Under the pieces are notes generated by a model. The model made no database searches and was not told the DNA's origin. It saw only the letters and a list, made by a program, of their open reading frames with translations. From Clitopilus passeckerianus (lineage: Eukaryota; Basidiomycota; Agaricomycetes; Agaricales; Entolomataceae), in assembly GCA_944990035.1 (NCBI GenBank), contig CALYLX010000124.1:62001-126000 (forward strand): a stretch of 64,000 nt of DNA, written 5' to 3'. Of this stretch, positions 1 through 10,423 are shown in pieces; positions within the stretch are counted from its first letter, which is position 1; each line of letters begins with the position of its first letter. The translations under genes and the position numbers were made by a program.

Positions 1-660
1 AAACTAGTAAAGATTTGGCCACTCCACCAGCATTCCCGCTGTCGAGTTAGGGAGCTAATACGATGAATCCTTGAAATTCCTCCACCAAAATGGCGATAAC
101 CACATCCGCCGACAATACATTCGTAAGTATCATGTGTGTCAACACAAATTCTCTGTGAAAGTGATTCCAGTTCGAAATGAAAACGACTGTAATGTGATTC
201 ATCCATTGGTATAGGAGTAGGTTCTAACCTCCGTTCTCTACCTATTTTTCTCCATGAACCTTCGTCATGGTCAGGGATAGTCAATGCATGCAAAAATGAC
301 AATCATGATTTCGCCGGTTCTCCGACTAAACCGGCTCCTTGAAATATCGGAGACTCTGAATCAGGTCGATCCCGGCGGAGACCGAAGTAGAATAGACCCG
401 TTGAACGACCAGTCCAGGGTATGTAGTACCCTAGCCAAAAATACAGATTATCAAGGGTTCCTTTGCGAAGAGACAAACTGCGATTCCGGCTCACCGGAGC
501 GAGACGGGAGGTCTTGGTGGTGGATGAGATATGGGTGCCTGGGCCATCATACACTGCGATAGCGTCCGTCTCTCTGTTTCGCGTCTTCTCCTCCATCTGC
601 TCGCAGTCAGCGCCTTCTCTGTCCATCTTTATCCCAGGTTCATCCCCAGCAAATAGACGT
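1..660. other. Left edge, no gene recognised
   Basis: I see no convincing gene here. Overlapping open frames on both strands between about 284 and 810 are short and resemble no family. The minus-strand end of a lectin gene reaches down to 667. Confidence 0.4.
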
Positions 661-721
661 GCGATTCTAAGGGGAGCCCACCAAATGAAAGATCCATTGT
701 TGCGGGTCGGTTCACAGAAAA

Positions 722-790
722 CTGCAGTCGATCTGCAGAGCCATTTCTGCAGCTCAACTGCAGGCTACTTGCAGCATCTTCTGCAGTACG
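722..790. repeat. CTGCAG array, left end of element
   Basis: CTGCA or TGCAG words recur every 10-13 bases in 70 bp. It is the inverted partner of the array at 3147..3270, and both stand just inside the shared AGAAAACTGCAG end. Confidence 0.7.
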
Positions 791-1463
791 TGCCGTTAGC
801 CATATTGTAACCTATACATTGTAGTTTATATTTCATGTAGAGAACCTTTACATACATTTAATTGAACCATAGGCTACCTTTTCATCTGGATGCCCAAGTC
901 TTGTGCGAAGCAACGACCGATCTTGGTCACTTGGGTGGTGAAATGTCGGGGTCTAAATAGTTTGATGGGTAGAGGTACTTGGAAAAGCAATGAAGGATGA
1001 ATGTAGCACTCTCAATTGAATTATGTAGAGATATTTAACACTCATCCGTGGTGTAAGTATAGCGTATAATGGATCTTCTGGGCATATATGTACAAAAATA
1101 ATTCATGAAGACTTGGTCATAGGCCAAGCCAAGATTGCGGACGTTTCGATCTCCGCTTGAACTGTCATCTCGCCCATTGACGCTACGTTGCGAGACCTTC
1201 AGCCCGCGATTCTGTATCATAAGAGGAGATTTTGGACACAGATATCGAGTAATTGAAGGTATTTGGTACTCTATCCTACTATTATAATCTTGAATAGCTC
1301 ACATATATGTTCATCAGCATTAGATATTCACACTATTCAAGTACATCTAGATGACATGAGCGAAGCAATCAAATATCTTTTCAACACTATCTGGCAATCA
1401 TAATGACATCTACCTCGTACTATGACTGGTCTTGGTCCAAGAAAGCTCTGTTTATCTGTTACT

Positions 1464-1612
1464 GCATCTTGCCTGCACATTTCTGCACCTGGTCTGCACC
1501 GGTCTGCACCACTCTGCAACTGACTGCACCTGACTGCACCGGTCTGCACCTCTCTGCACCGGTCTGCACCTGACTGCAACTGACCGCACCTCTCTGCACT
1601 ACACTGCAGGCT
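1464..1612 (+). repeat. CTGCACC decamer minisatellite
   Basis: About fourteen imperfect units of about 10 bp with the core CTGCACC and a variable 3-base spacer fill this 150-bp stretch. The period is close to one helical turn. It lies inside the 712..3285 element, 270 bp upstream of the decayed coding region, and resembles the CTGCAG arrays at the element's ends. Confidence 0.75.
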
Positions 1613-1885
1613 ATCTCTTATAGACTGCAACCACTGCTGACCGGGAATACATTGATGCTCGGATATTTGATGACCACTGACCAGTGATCGAGGCCGCGCC
1701 GATCACCTCCAAAATTATTGACCCCCATATCGCAGATATTTTGCGCCTTTCCTTGTTCCACCAAGTATTGGTACAGCCCGGCCATGTTTCTGGTATGCCC
1801 GCTCTTCATTTTCCGACCGCTGTTATCTAATAGGACTTTAGGGGTTCATCCGTCATTTACTTGACTTCTTCGATCCGCCATCGCA

Positions 1886-2822
1886 GGCCAATCAAACAGC
1901 GGGATCGGCTTCTGAGCATCGCAATCAGCAGCCCATGAGAGGGGAAGATCAAGGAGATGTCGCTGGTATGTCATGGCTTCGTTCTTGCTTAATGGACTCG
2001 CTACATGTATTTGACAGGAATCGATCTGAATCGGCTCGCAGACTTAGTCGCAAGCAGGCTAACTGAACCCCCGCAAGATACGCCCACCAGCACCGGAAAA
2101 GAGATCCCTTCCCCTCCTGTTATCCCCCCGACACGCGACCTCTCTGATCCATTGCAGCAACGCGTCCTGGAACGCTGGACAGGCTGGCCGGACGGTTTGC
2201 CGGTGGTCTGTCAGTAGCTGAACGGGCCCGAGTTGCCAACTGGTTTGAGGTCCACATCTCCGAAAATCGTCGCCTTCGCCCTGACTGGGTTGGATGTGTC
2301 CCAGGTGCACATGCCATTACCTTGTTCATTGCAGATCAGATGTACCAGCAAGCACTCCAGAAGGACAAGCTTAGAGGGCGGAAGGTCGAGGACTTTATCA
2401 ACCAGGCATGGACCCTTCAGTATACTGAAGCACGGATGGAAGAGAAGGTGGTCGATGTCGATGCAGAGTGCTTGGCGAGGCTTGAAAGAGAGATGTTTAC
2501 GCGATCGCCAGGTGCAGGAATTGCAGGGTTCTACCAGTGGGGATTAGATGCAGGAGACCATCAGAACCATTGGGACCCCTGGAAGGGAACACCGAGCGAT
2601 TGGTGTAGCCACGATTATCAGGCTTGGAGCGAGTCTGAAATGGAGGTGAGTGGCCACGATGGCTGACAGCATGCAGGGACTGATCGTGATGTCACAGCCT
2701 GGCCCAGAATTCCTCGTGGGGCCCGAACAGAAGATCGTTGAACAGCCCCAAAAGCTCCTGCCAAGAAAAAACCTGCTACTGGGCGTTCTCGTCGGCAACC
2801 CGCAAGAAAGGCCAAAAACTAG
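1886..2822 (+). pseudogene. Decayed unrecognised gene inside the element
   Basis: An open exon from an acceptor at 1885 runs through an ATG at 1935, is spliced at 1966..2017 (GT-AG, in phase) and continues with 'DLNRLADLVASRL'. Coding then switches to another frame between about 2145 and 2200, where one base seems lost, and continues past 2600 with 'GLSVAERARVANWF' and 'KVEDFINQAW'. A further stop and frame break precede a basic tail rich in K, R, P and A ending near 2822. The composition is protein-like, but I do not recognise the family. Since it lies wholly between the inverted ends, it may be the element's own protein or a captured host gene. Either the breaks are real or some are sequence errors. 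Confidence 0.45.
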
Positions 2823-3146
2823 AGGCTGGAGCAATACCAGTGCTTGTGGAATTAGTCTGACCTATATACATAGTGTCCCATGATGTATTAGAATCAGATC
2901 CAGGCCCCAGAACTTAGTGAATATATGTAGGGGATTGTCTACCGAACAGATGGTATCCTTGCATCTCCAGCATGAGTGCCGCACGTCAATGTTTGTCTCT
3001 GTTATTTTTGAAGGATGATGGTCATTCCTGATGATTTCTTGAGAGGGAATTAAGAGCGAATACGGAATGAATACACTCCATCATTTGAATAGAATGCGAT
3101 ATTGATAACGGTACGCTACTTGTAACACCGTGGCCGATCTGCCGCA

Positions 3147-3270
3147 ACATGACTGCAGCTGTTCGCACCTTAATTGCACCCTACTGCAGCTGACCGCACC
3201 ATGACTGCAGCTGACTGCAGGGTACCGCAGCTAACTGCACCGACTGCAGGCTCTGCAAGTCCAGCTGCAG
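3147..3270. repeat. CTGCAG array, right end of element
   Basis: CTGCAGCTGAC-like units alternate with CGCACC words. Its outer edge runs into CTGCAGTTTTCT, the inverse of the left end of the element, and then into the lectin exon. Confidence 0.7.
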
Positions 3271-3959
3271 TTTTCTAGTAGCCCCTTGCGGGTTGGTGCC
3301 GTCGTCGTCCGCAAGTAATACATGCTGACCAGCCCTCGCTGGTTTGAGGTCCCAGTATTTAGGTACCCCCTGATCGAGGTCCGAGGAGGTTAACCCTAGA
3401 AGCCGAACGAAGGTCAAGCTAGAATCAGGTATAAAACAAGTGGAAATACGATTGACATTACCTATAGTACTGATACTCCGGATCGTGACCATAGGGTTCG
3501 ATAGTCCTAAACGTGCCACAACCACTGGTTATGGCGACTTCTGCGTTTCCCCACGCGGTTTTCTGGCCCCAATCAGAGCGGAGGCGAATGATTCGCTGGT
3601 CCGGCGCCATCGAGTCCCTCGTAACCGACCACTAGGGTTTTTACTGAGCCTCCAACCCACCGTGATGAGAGTGGACCCTTACAGTCTGGTTGGCGAAACC
3701 GTGAAAAGGGGTAACAGTGACCGCCTTGCCTTCGCCATTATGAGTGATTGCGAGCTTGTTTCCAGCAGGCCCTCTAATCCGATTGACGATGTGATAGTCT
3801 CCAATCCAAGGCGGCTCTAGGTTGATAGAATCGACTAAAAGACCGGTATTCAAAGGTATAATAACTATGACTCACCAGTTACAACCTCTGTGACAGCTCT
3901 AGAAAGTATGCTGGCTCTGATAAAAAGGAACGAGGCAGCGAATAACTTCATTTCGGGAA

Positions 3960-4680
3960 GTGAATTGAAGGTGACTGAGTGTTAAACGCAGAGTTGAGCG
4001 ACCTTTTATACCAGAAGAGACCAATTGCTGGTAAACTGCCGTCAATCACCGGAACGGGAAACAAACAACGCGATAGGAAGTTGCTAGGTCAGGTTCGCCT
4101 CCAACAATACCACTCGTGATATCACAAAGTCGTACCCAATATCAATATTCCGCCTGTCAAGCAGTCCACCAATCGTCACGGTCGAAACCACCATCCCCGC
4201 CGATCCCTCTCTCTAAGTATCTGGGACAAGACGTTTTACGTTTTACGCAAATGGGGTATGATAAGTACCGCGTATGAGATACTGTCAGAAATGTCAATTT
4301 TGACTTTTGTCTGATCAACCAATAAACGAAGAAGTGCCAAGCGCATTATCTTGTATTCAATCAAGCGTGCATGAGTGAATTGTCGGCGTTCTGTGGCCTC
4401 CTCATAAGTGATGTCACGAGTCCTTACCGTGATCTGGGAGTCATCTCAGGCAGCCCCGATGATACATTACCATGCGACGGACACAGTCCGAGATATAGTT
4501 CCTCCGTAGAGATGAAATATACAGGACCCAAGGCGGTAAATACCTCTCCTACTAGTAGCAGGCGTTATATTTCTTGTCCGTGCAGACTTCGACTTACAGT
4601 TAGCGCTCTAGTAATAATTACTAGCAGATAGGCAAATACGCGGTTGATCATAGAATGCGGAGCGCCTCCGACAGCTGCCA
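3960..4680. other. Intergenic, nothing recognised
   Basis: This is the shared upstream side of the minus-strand lectin gene and the plus-strand knottin-like genes. A frame at 4371..4631 has no family resemblance. I see no RNA gene. Confidence 0.4.
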
Positions 4681-4901
4681 TACCCCACTTTTCTGTCAAG
4701 TGTCAATGAAAATCATTTCATTCAAATTTCTGTTTAGATGGTTCATTCTCCGTTACTCAGCCCCTCCTTTTGCAGTAACTACGTGAGCTCTTGGGGTTGA
4801 TTGGTTAAATCTTGAGCTGCAGATACGCGAGATTCAGGTGATTAAAAAGGGTGGAGAATATAACATTCCTCTTCATCCTCTCTCCTCCCAAATAGTACGA
4901 A

Positions 4902-5204
4902 ATGAAGTTCACTTCCGCCTCTCTCCTCATCCTCGCAAACGTGATCATAGGCACCGCAGTGGCTAAGCCAGCTGGCCTGCCCCATAGTTCCTTGGAGAGA
5001 CCCGGTAATTCATTCGCCAACCTATCTGGTTGCTTGACTGACATGATTTGTAGCGGCCAGTTGCCTGAGTTTACCCTGCCAAATACACGCAGACTGCAAT
5101 GCTAAACCTGGCTGCTTCTGTGGTCCTATCGGCGTAAGAGAAAATCCTTCGGATATATAGCGCAGTATTAACTTCATATCGTCCAGTATTGCCAGCAGGG
5201 TTGA
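4902..5204 (+). CDS. Secreted six-cysteine knottin-like miniprotein, copy 1
   Basis: Three exons: 4902..5004, 5054..5133 and 5187..5204, 66 residues. The introns are 49 and 53 nt and GT-AG, with a CTGAC branch site in the first. Residues 1-22 are a signal peptide. A short linker follows, ending in LERP, then a compact cysteine domain with spacing C-x4-C-x5-C-x5-C-x1-C-x5-C. This order and the final C-x1-C-x5-C are those of inhibitor cystine knots such as squash trypsin inhibitors. The sixth cysteine comes only from the tiny third exon and the pattern is the same in copy 2, which supports both splice choices. The likely role is an exported protease inhibitor or another small defence or effector peptide; neither target nor activity can be read from sequence. 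Reading through intron 2 would lose the sixth cysteine. Confidence 0.75.
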
Positions 5205-5626
5205 TGAGGATGTGCAACTCAGCACTAATGGGGGATAAACATATTTCGACTTATAGTAGTTTTGATATTCAATTCAAGTTACATTTATGGGCTCGAGTAA
5301 TTCGCAATACGAGCATACCAAGGTTAATCTACCTTCAATGGAAGATAGGCAGAAATCTGGGTTGAGTTAGAGGTTGCAGAGTCTCTACGACAGTTACCAT
5401 ACCTCACTCTTCTGTCAAATGTCAACGAAAATCATTTCCGTCAAATTTCTGTTCATATGACTCGCTCTCCGTTACTCAGCTCCCATTTAGCCTCTACATG
5501 ATTTCTTGGGGTTGATTGAACAAATCTCACGATGATCACCTCGTTAGGCGAATCAGAATACAAAATGGTTAAAAGGATGGCGAATACCGCGTTTCCTTCA
5601 TCCCCTCTCCTCAGAAGTAGCCCGAA

Positions 5627-5951
5627 ATGAAGTTCACAACCGCAACTCTTCTCATCGCCGTCAACCTAATGATCGGCACCACACTAGCTAAACCACTGGC
5701 ATCTGACTTGCCTCACAGTTCTTTAGAGAGACCCGGTATGTCATTGCCAACCTATCACGTCCCTGACTCACGTAGTGCATAGCTGCTGGTTGTCTAGATT
5801 TCCCCTGCCAGATCAACGGTGACTGCAACGCCAAACCCGGCTGCTATTGCAGCCCCCTCGGCGTAAGAGAATCTTGTCCAGATATAGAGGGCACTACTAA
5901 CTTCATGTCCAACAGCGTTGCAAGCAGGGACCGGTACCCACTTCAACTTGA
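5627..5951 (+). CDS. Secreted six-cysteine knottin-like miniprotein, copy 2
   Basis: Exons 5627..5735, 5783..5862 and 5916..5951 encode 74 residues. Introns are 47 and 53 nt; intron phases match copy 1 and exon 2 is 80 nt in both. A signal peptide (about residues 1-22) is followed by a linker, then the same C-x4-C-x5-C-x5-C-x1-C-x5-C spacing, with 'NAKPGC' identical in both copies. It has a longer tail than copy 1 (eight further residues ending in T-S-T). Loops 1, 2 and 5 vary between copies and the cysteines do not, as expected for a knottin under loop diversification. About 420 bp separate it from copy 1, each with its own related promoter, so they are probably separate, co-regulated genes. 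Confidence 0.77.
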
Positions 5952-6099
5952 GTAGGACCTCTGAGGACACATATAACCGTGACGCACGTTCCAGGCTGAT
6001 TTAAAGGAATCATGCATCTAAGCAGTGATAGGTGGATTGATGTATTTTGACTGATAGTAGTTCTAATCTCCAATCGGACTATATCCCCGGATGTCGACT

Positions 6100-8040
6100 A
6101 AATGATTGCGGACAATTGAGTTCCTGTTCATTGCAACCAACGGTCGACCATCATGAATTGGCGTGAGGATATTACATGAATGAACCCGACTAATACAAGC
6201 TACATCCGAAGAACGAACAAGACAATCGGTCTACGACATTGAAGTCCATATCGACGGAGACTCAACGGAAGTTATCCCAAATACGCCGTGACACCCGGAG
6301 GATATCCGTTACTAACTTTCTAGGCCGAGCAAGAAATGAGGATCATTCCTTCATAGAATGAGAGTCCTTTGGTGCCACGAAGGTATGCGTCTCTACGATG
6401 GGCACCGAACCACGCTGAGAAACGCCTTTATCATGTGAAGATATGGCAGCCATTCCAAAACCGGCTCGAGAGAGGAAGGGAGGATGTAGGATTGGATAAA
6501 AATGGAGATCCAATGGAGGCAAGTTTGGTCTTGGGCGAAGACGTCACGACCAAAAGGCGCTGAAGACGAAGCGTGGGACAAAGAGTATGATGAATCTGGG
6601 AATGGAGAACCGTCCGTAATCTTCGTGCCGTCAGCCGTCTTCACCACGGGTATGTGAGAATGCTGGTGATCATACCACTGGCGGCGCGCAATTGTGGCAA
6701 ATGGCCCACGGGTTGAGTGGTGGTAAATGGAAGCCTGGTCCCGTTGGCGCCAAGACTGGCACTGGCTCATTCCAGTCTCAATATCCGCTCCCCCCTCCCT
6801 CCCTCCTCATCTCTTCCATCCTCTTAATTTTCAACCTCACCCTCCCTCGACCAGAACCGCCTAATCGTCTCTTCCGCCTCTCAACCCTCCCAAAAGGGCT
6901 TCGTGAAAAGAGACTACCATCATCAGGATATGGCCACCAATATTGCGAAGGCCGGAATCAAGAATGGGTAACGAGATGTGGGTAACGGGAGTCCTCTTTG
7001 GTCGTGGTCGTGGTCTAAGACTGCGGAGGTGGCGAGAGAAGGTGGGGGGTGTCTGGCATGCGAAGATATTCTTGGGCTGCTCGCCTGCTGTTTGCACCAT
7101 CGTTCATCATGGAATTCTCGACCCGGATTCATCCATCGTCCCAAGCTAACGTCTCCTGCGAGGCACCTCTGCCCTTGACGAGATGACGAAGGCGAGGGAT
7201 GTCTGGGTAGATGCGGTTTGATTGCCGTTTAGGGTGAAGCTCCTATGGGACGAAGCCAGAGATCGAGGAGCGGTGGGTGGAGAAATTGAGACGAAGTGCC
7301 ATTGAAGTGAAAGTGTGTAGACAGAGGGTACGAGGAATCCCAAGATGAAAAGCCGTTCGATATCACCAGGATGGGTTTCCGAGAACGATGGTGACCGCAC
7401 CACTGGCGACGTGCAATGGAGGTGACGGGCAAATGACAGCCGAAGTCTCATTGACGCGGAAACTGGTCCTGGAGAAGTCCAGACTCTTCTACCTTCTCGC
7501 CCTCCTCTCCCATCGTCCCTCTCTTCCGACTTCTATGTCGCCACACCACCACCCAACCCTCTTCTCCATCTCCCAATCCTTCAAAAGTGATTCATGATAA
7601 AAAGAGTCAACCGTCGTCTAGTTAGGGTCTCCAACATCACGAATGATAGAGATGAGGAAGGTTAACGAGCTGTAGTCTGCTCTGCGGGGCCCGCAGGTAG
7701 TGACGAGGATACTCCGCGGTCGGGGTCGTTATGTGACATTGTGGACGAAGAACATGGTGGTGTCGTGTACGACAGGCCAGGCGAGGTGTTGACAAAGGTT
7801 CCAGGTTCCAGGGTCTTGGGAGGTATATATGCGTGGTTTCGTGGAGGAATTATGCAAGAGGGTAGGCAGAGGCCATGCCATCAACGCAATATAATGACAG
7901 ACGAGGGTTGCTGAGCTGCGAGAGACAGACGAGGTGTCGTGCAAAAAATGACGTAGGGCGTCTCGCACCAAGAGCGAAATTTAGAGATTAGATAAACATA
8001 GGATAACATACCAGAATCCACTTACCCAATCATTACAGGT
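6100..8040. other. Decayed, partly duplicated sequence
   Basis: No intact gene is recognised. Stretches around 6500..6770 and 7200..7460 resemble each other, with a shared ACCACTGGCG box and the same general layout, so this appears to be an old duplication of a lost gene. Open frames here are in inconsistent phases. Confidence 0.35.
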
Positions 8041-8200
8041 GGCCTGTTCGATCCAGGCATATGGCATGGCTGCGATGATCGCTTGGATTACTTTTTCTGT
8101 TCGTCGGAACCACGGCTATGCAAGGGATATACCCCGTCCGACCATGACGGTTAATCGTTGGCCATGTGGAGGTCACCTGTTCGAACCAGGCTGCTAGCAG
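8041..8200 (+). repeat. tRNA-like (B-box) relics
   Basis: Two T-arm-like words, CCTGTTCGATCCAGG near 8043 and ACCTGTTCGAACCAGG near 8175, each form a short stem around a TTCGA loop as in a Pol III B box. The 5' halves are not clearly foldable. They look like heads of SINE-like repeats. Confidence 0.4.
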
Positions 8201-8439
8201 TATAAGGCGAATATGCCGGCGTATAAATCTTTTCTATCGACGTCATTCCTCATCCGTGAGCCAACCAGCTACACATCCACTATCTGTCTCCAAGATCGTG
8301 TTATATCTCCTCCCCTCTACGTTCTTATTCTCCGAGTACAGCTATACATATCAAACCTCCATCCGTGAAGTCTTGAGGCGACGCGACCGCGTTCCACTAC
8401 GCAGGGAATCCTCTCTTAATACTCCGGGGCATTTGCTAC

Positions 8440-8660
8440 TACGGCCAGCTAACCAATCAGTTATCTGGCCAAGCTCCCAGAGTCGAGCTCAAAATGTCAC
8501 CTGTTCGAATCAGGTCAATAGCAGTCACGCACCCCTTTAAATTCGGAACCGTTTTCGCGCCTTTTTGTCTGTGCACTGGGAGAAAAGGTCACTGGTAGAT
8601 ACGAGTTTTACGGTCCGATATTGCCTTTGGAACGTTTCCATGCAACTAGAGCGCATGATC
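8440..8660 (+). repeat. tRNA-derived SINE-like repeat, copy 1
   Basis: A tRNA-like head with CCTGTTCGAATCAGG (B box, near 8500) is followed by a tail sharing the order CTTTAA, CTTTTT.GT, CTG.GCTGGGAGAA and TTCCATGCAAC with the copy at 9100..9310. Confidence 0.5.
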
Positions 8661-8799
8661 AAGGAGTTCGCTGACCCAATTCAAAGGTCACGCCTTCCGT
8701 AAAGTGTCACTACAGCTATCATATCCTGGAAGACCGTACAGAAGACAGACGTTCAATCTCTTCCGCCAAACGACAGCACACATCATGGCCTTGGGGTTA

Positions 8800-8860
8800 A
8801 CGTGATCTCACTAATCTCCAAGAGGGTGCGGGTTCGAACCCGGATGATGGCAACGACTCG
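8800..8860 (+). other. tRNA-like relic
   Basis: CGGGTTCGAACCCG near 8828 forms a T-arm-like hairpin, and CATCA/TGATG words on either side could pair as part of an acceptor stem. The middle does not fold into a convincing tRNA, so I do not call a gene. Confidence 0.35.
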
Positions 8861-9099
8861 GCGTTCCTCAAGGTGAATTGTCATTTTATTTTTTTCATGT
8901 GTTTAGATATACGTTCCGGTGGTGGAGGACAACGGATGTGGATTGGAGATTAATCACGGACCCGATATACTGGTAACGGAAGCTAGATTCCGCCTACCTC
9001 TATACACCCGCAAGCACATCGGAGACATAGCCTTTCCACCGTACATACTAGAATCCGTTTTTTTTTAATCTAGATCGTCCACCACCACTCTAGTCAGCT

Positions 9100-9310
9100 A
9101 GTCTACTTGTTAATGTATTGTAAAAGCTCCTAGAGTAGAGCTCGGGAAGCCGCCTGTTCGAATCTGGCCAGTAGCAATAACTGAAGTTGGGCCAGGCTTT
9201 AATTTTACCTTTTTACGCACTTTCTTGCCTCTGCGCTGGGAGAAGGCGTGACAGGCACGTACTGATCTAACTTTAGGTTCAGGTATTGCTTCAAAGCGGT
9301 TCCATGCAAC
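9100..9310 (+). repeat. tRNA-derived SINE-like repeat, copy 2
   Basis: It has GCCTGTTCGAATCTGGC (near 9152) and the same tail landmarks as the copy at 8440..8660, including GCTGGGAGAA and TTCCATGCAAC. The two lie about 650 bp apart in the same orientation. Confidence 0.5.
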
Positions 9311-9457
9311 CTAAATGTACCACCAAGTACTTCACTGAGATGCATGGCACGTACTCACAACCAAAAACGGGAGTCAAAAGAGTTGGCTTTCAATCGGAAG
9401 TATACGCAAGCTCGATTTGGGATCCGTATACGAGTACAGGACGAAGAAAGTATACAA

Positions 9458-9979
9458 TTAAAACTCAAAAGAAATACCCAGCCGTCTCATCTCCACAAGC
9501 CTCTGTGAGTTGCTTCTAATATCTGCCACAAGCTTCGCTTTCTCCTCATCCCCCAACCGCCCAGCCGTATTGAGTACCAGAACAACGTTAACAGCCGTCC
9601 CTAACCTCAGATGATCGAGAATAATCTGCTCAATCGCCGCCCAGTCGAATAAATGAAACGGAGGATCATCACCCATGCACCAGCTGACGATGTTGAGTTT
9701 CAGCTGGACGAGTTCCTTGGATGTTATGGAATCTAGAAGAAAGCGAAGTCTGATGAGAGGGAGCAATGTGAATGGAGCGTAATGGAATCTGATTCCTAGC
9801 GTTCGAAGACGATCGTTACTCGCGAATGAGAAAGGAAGGTCTATAGAGGTTGGTGCATAAGTCAAGAGCCGGCAGACGGAGAAGAAGACCAAAGTACCGT
9901 GATTCGTCAAGTTCGGATCACTATCCAACAACACATACCCAACGGAGAGGTGCAGTGCTTTCCATTTCAGATGTTTCAA
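9458..9979 (-). CDS. F-box/LRR-like protein, C-terminal part
   Basis: A 173-codon minus-strand open frame is leucine-rich in the style of the C-terminal regions of basidiomycete F-box proteins, with 'FDWAAIEQIILDHLRL' and 'VNVVLVLNTAGRL' followed by a charged end. No ATG begins it: the frame opens at a TTG codon, so it must be the last exon of a longer gene or a truncated remnant. A partly overlapping frame up to 10181 may be an upstream exon, but I found no F-box upstream and no convincing splice junction. It is probably a decayed member of the family that is intact at 60030..61590. Function as a ubiquitin-ligase adaptor is family knowledge only. Confidence 0.4.
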   Translation of the reverse strand: MKHLKWKALHLSVGYVLLDSDPNLTNHGTLVFFSVCRLLTYAPTSIDLPFSFASNDRLRTLGIRFHYAPFTLLPLIRLRFLLDSITSKELVQLKLNIVSWCMGDDPPFHLFDWAAIEQIILDHLRLGTAVNVVLVLNTAGRLGDEEKAKLVADIRSNSQRLVEMRRLGISFEF

Positions 9980-10423
9980 AAGTCTTCCAATGAAGAGCGC
10001 CTGCTAAAATAACCCAACCTCTGGAAGTTCCAGCATCTGCAAGTGGCTGTTCGCTTTCGTGGAGGAGGCAACCGTGCAGAGATTTCCCGTCGTTGAGGAG
10101 AATGTGCTGAATCTGGTCTTTCTCATCTGAGAAAGAGGCATCCGAGCCAGTGTCGAGGCGTCCATCATGCCATCGACTCATGGTGCACCAAAGAGCATGA
10201 AAAGTTCGGGGGAGATATGAAGCTCTTTATTCTTGCAATGGTGGCGACGGGATAGGATGAGATGGACAAGGTGGGGTATCCTGAGGAGCGACGAATGGAT
10301 GGGTGGTCATTTGTCAAAGCCGTGGTGCGGTGGTTGCGGTGTACGGAGCATGGAAAGTGGGGTATCTTGTGCGGCGCAAGAAGCTCGTTATGTCTCCTTT
10401 CACAAACAACTCGTGTTCCTCTG

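Larger units (their letters stand above)
712..3285. mobile_element. 2.57-kb element with CTGCAG-rich inverted ends, inserted in the lectin gene
   Basis: The two ends share the inverted 12-mer AGAAAACTGCAG (716..727 and, inverted, 3265..3276), followed on both sides by irregular CTGCAG arrays and a shared TGCAGAGCC. It is flanked by the direct repeat TTGCGGGTYGGT at 700..711 and 3286..3297 (one mismatch), which is lectin coding sequence and so a target-site duplication of 8-12 bp. A third CTGCA array lies inside (1464..1612), as does a decayed multi-exon coding region (about 1886..2822). No transposase motif was recognised, so the superfamily is open; an 8-9 bp duplication would fit hAT, MULE or KDZ-like elements. 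The exact outer ends are uncertain by a few bases. Confidence 0.7.
667..3951 (-). pseudogene. Ricin-B-type lectin gene split by a transposable element
   Basis: A minus-strand gene reads ATG at 3951, with exons 3951..3876, 3834..3683, 3631..3462 and 3418..3286; its last codons and stop lie at 699..667, beyond a 2.57-kb insertion. All introns are GT-AG and 40-51 nt long. The exons add up to 564 nt (188 codons) only if the insertion and one copy of the flanking repeat are left out, so the gene was intact before the insertion. Exon 1 is a hydrophobic signal-peptide-like segment. Exon 2 carries 'GDYHIVNRI' and ends NQT, and exon 3 starts with W, giving the NQ.W box of ricin-B beta-trefoil repeats. 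Exon 4 has 'LKPARAGQHVLL' and ends NPQ; the detached tail begins QQW. Such lectins bind carbohydrates; the ligand cannot be told. The present gene probably yields only a truncated protein. Family call by motif, moderately sure; the interruption is clear. Confidence 0.75.
4681..6090 (+). repeat. Tandem duplication of about 0.7 kb carrying the knottin-like genes
   Basis: Units of roughly 4681..5290 and 5396..6090 align over promoter, gene and 3' flank. Both promoters keep TTCTGTCAA, CTCCGTTACTCAGC and CTTGGGGTTGATTG in the same order, and both genes end before a shared motif near TAGTAGTTYTRAT. Divergence is moderate, so the duplication is not recent. Confidence 0.7.

Noticed and set aside
1464..1612. 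Regular short repeats that might suggest a CRISPR array
   Set aside because: The units are about 10 bp without unique spacers, the genome is eukaryotic and no cas-like gene is present; it is a minisatellite.
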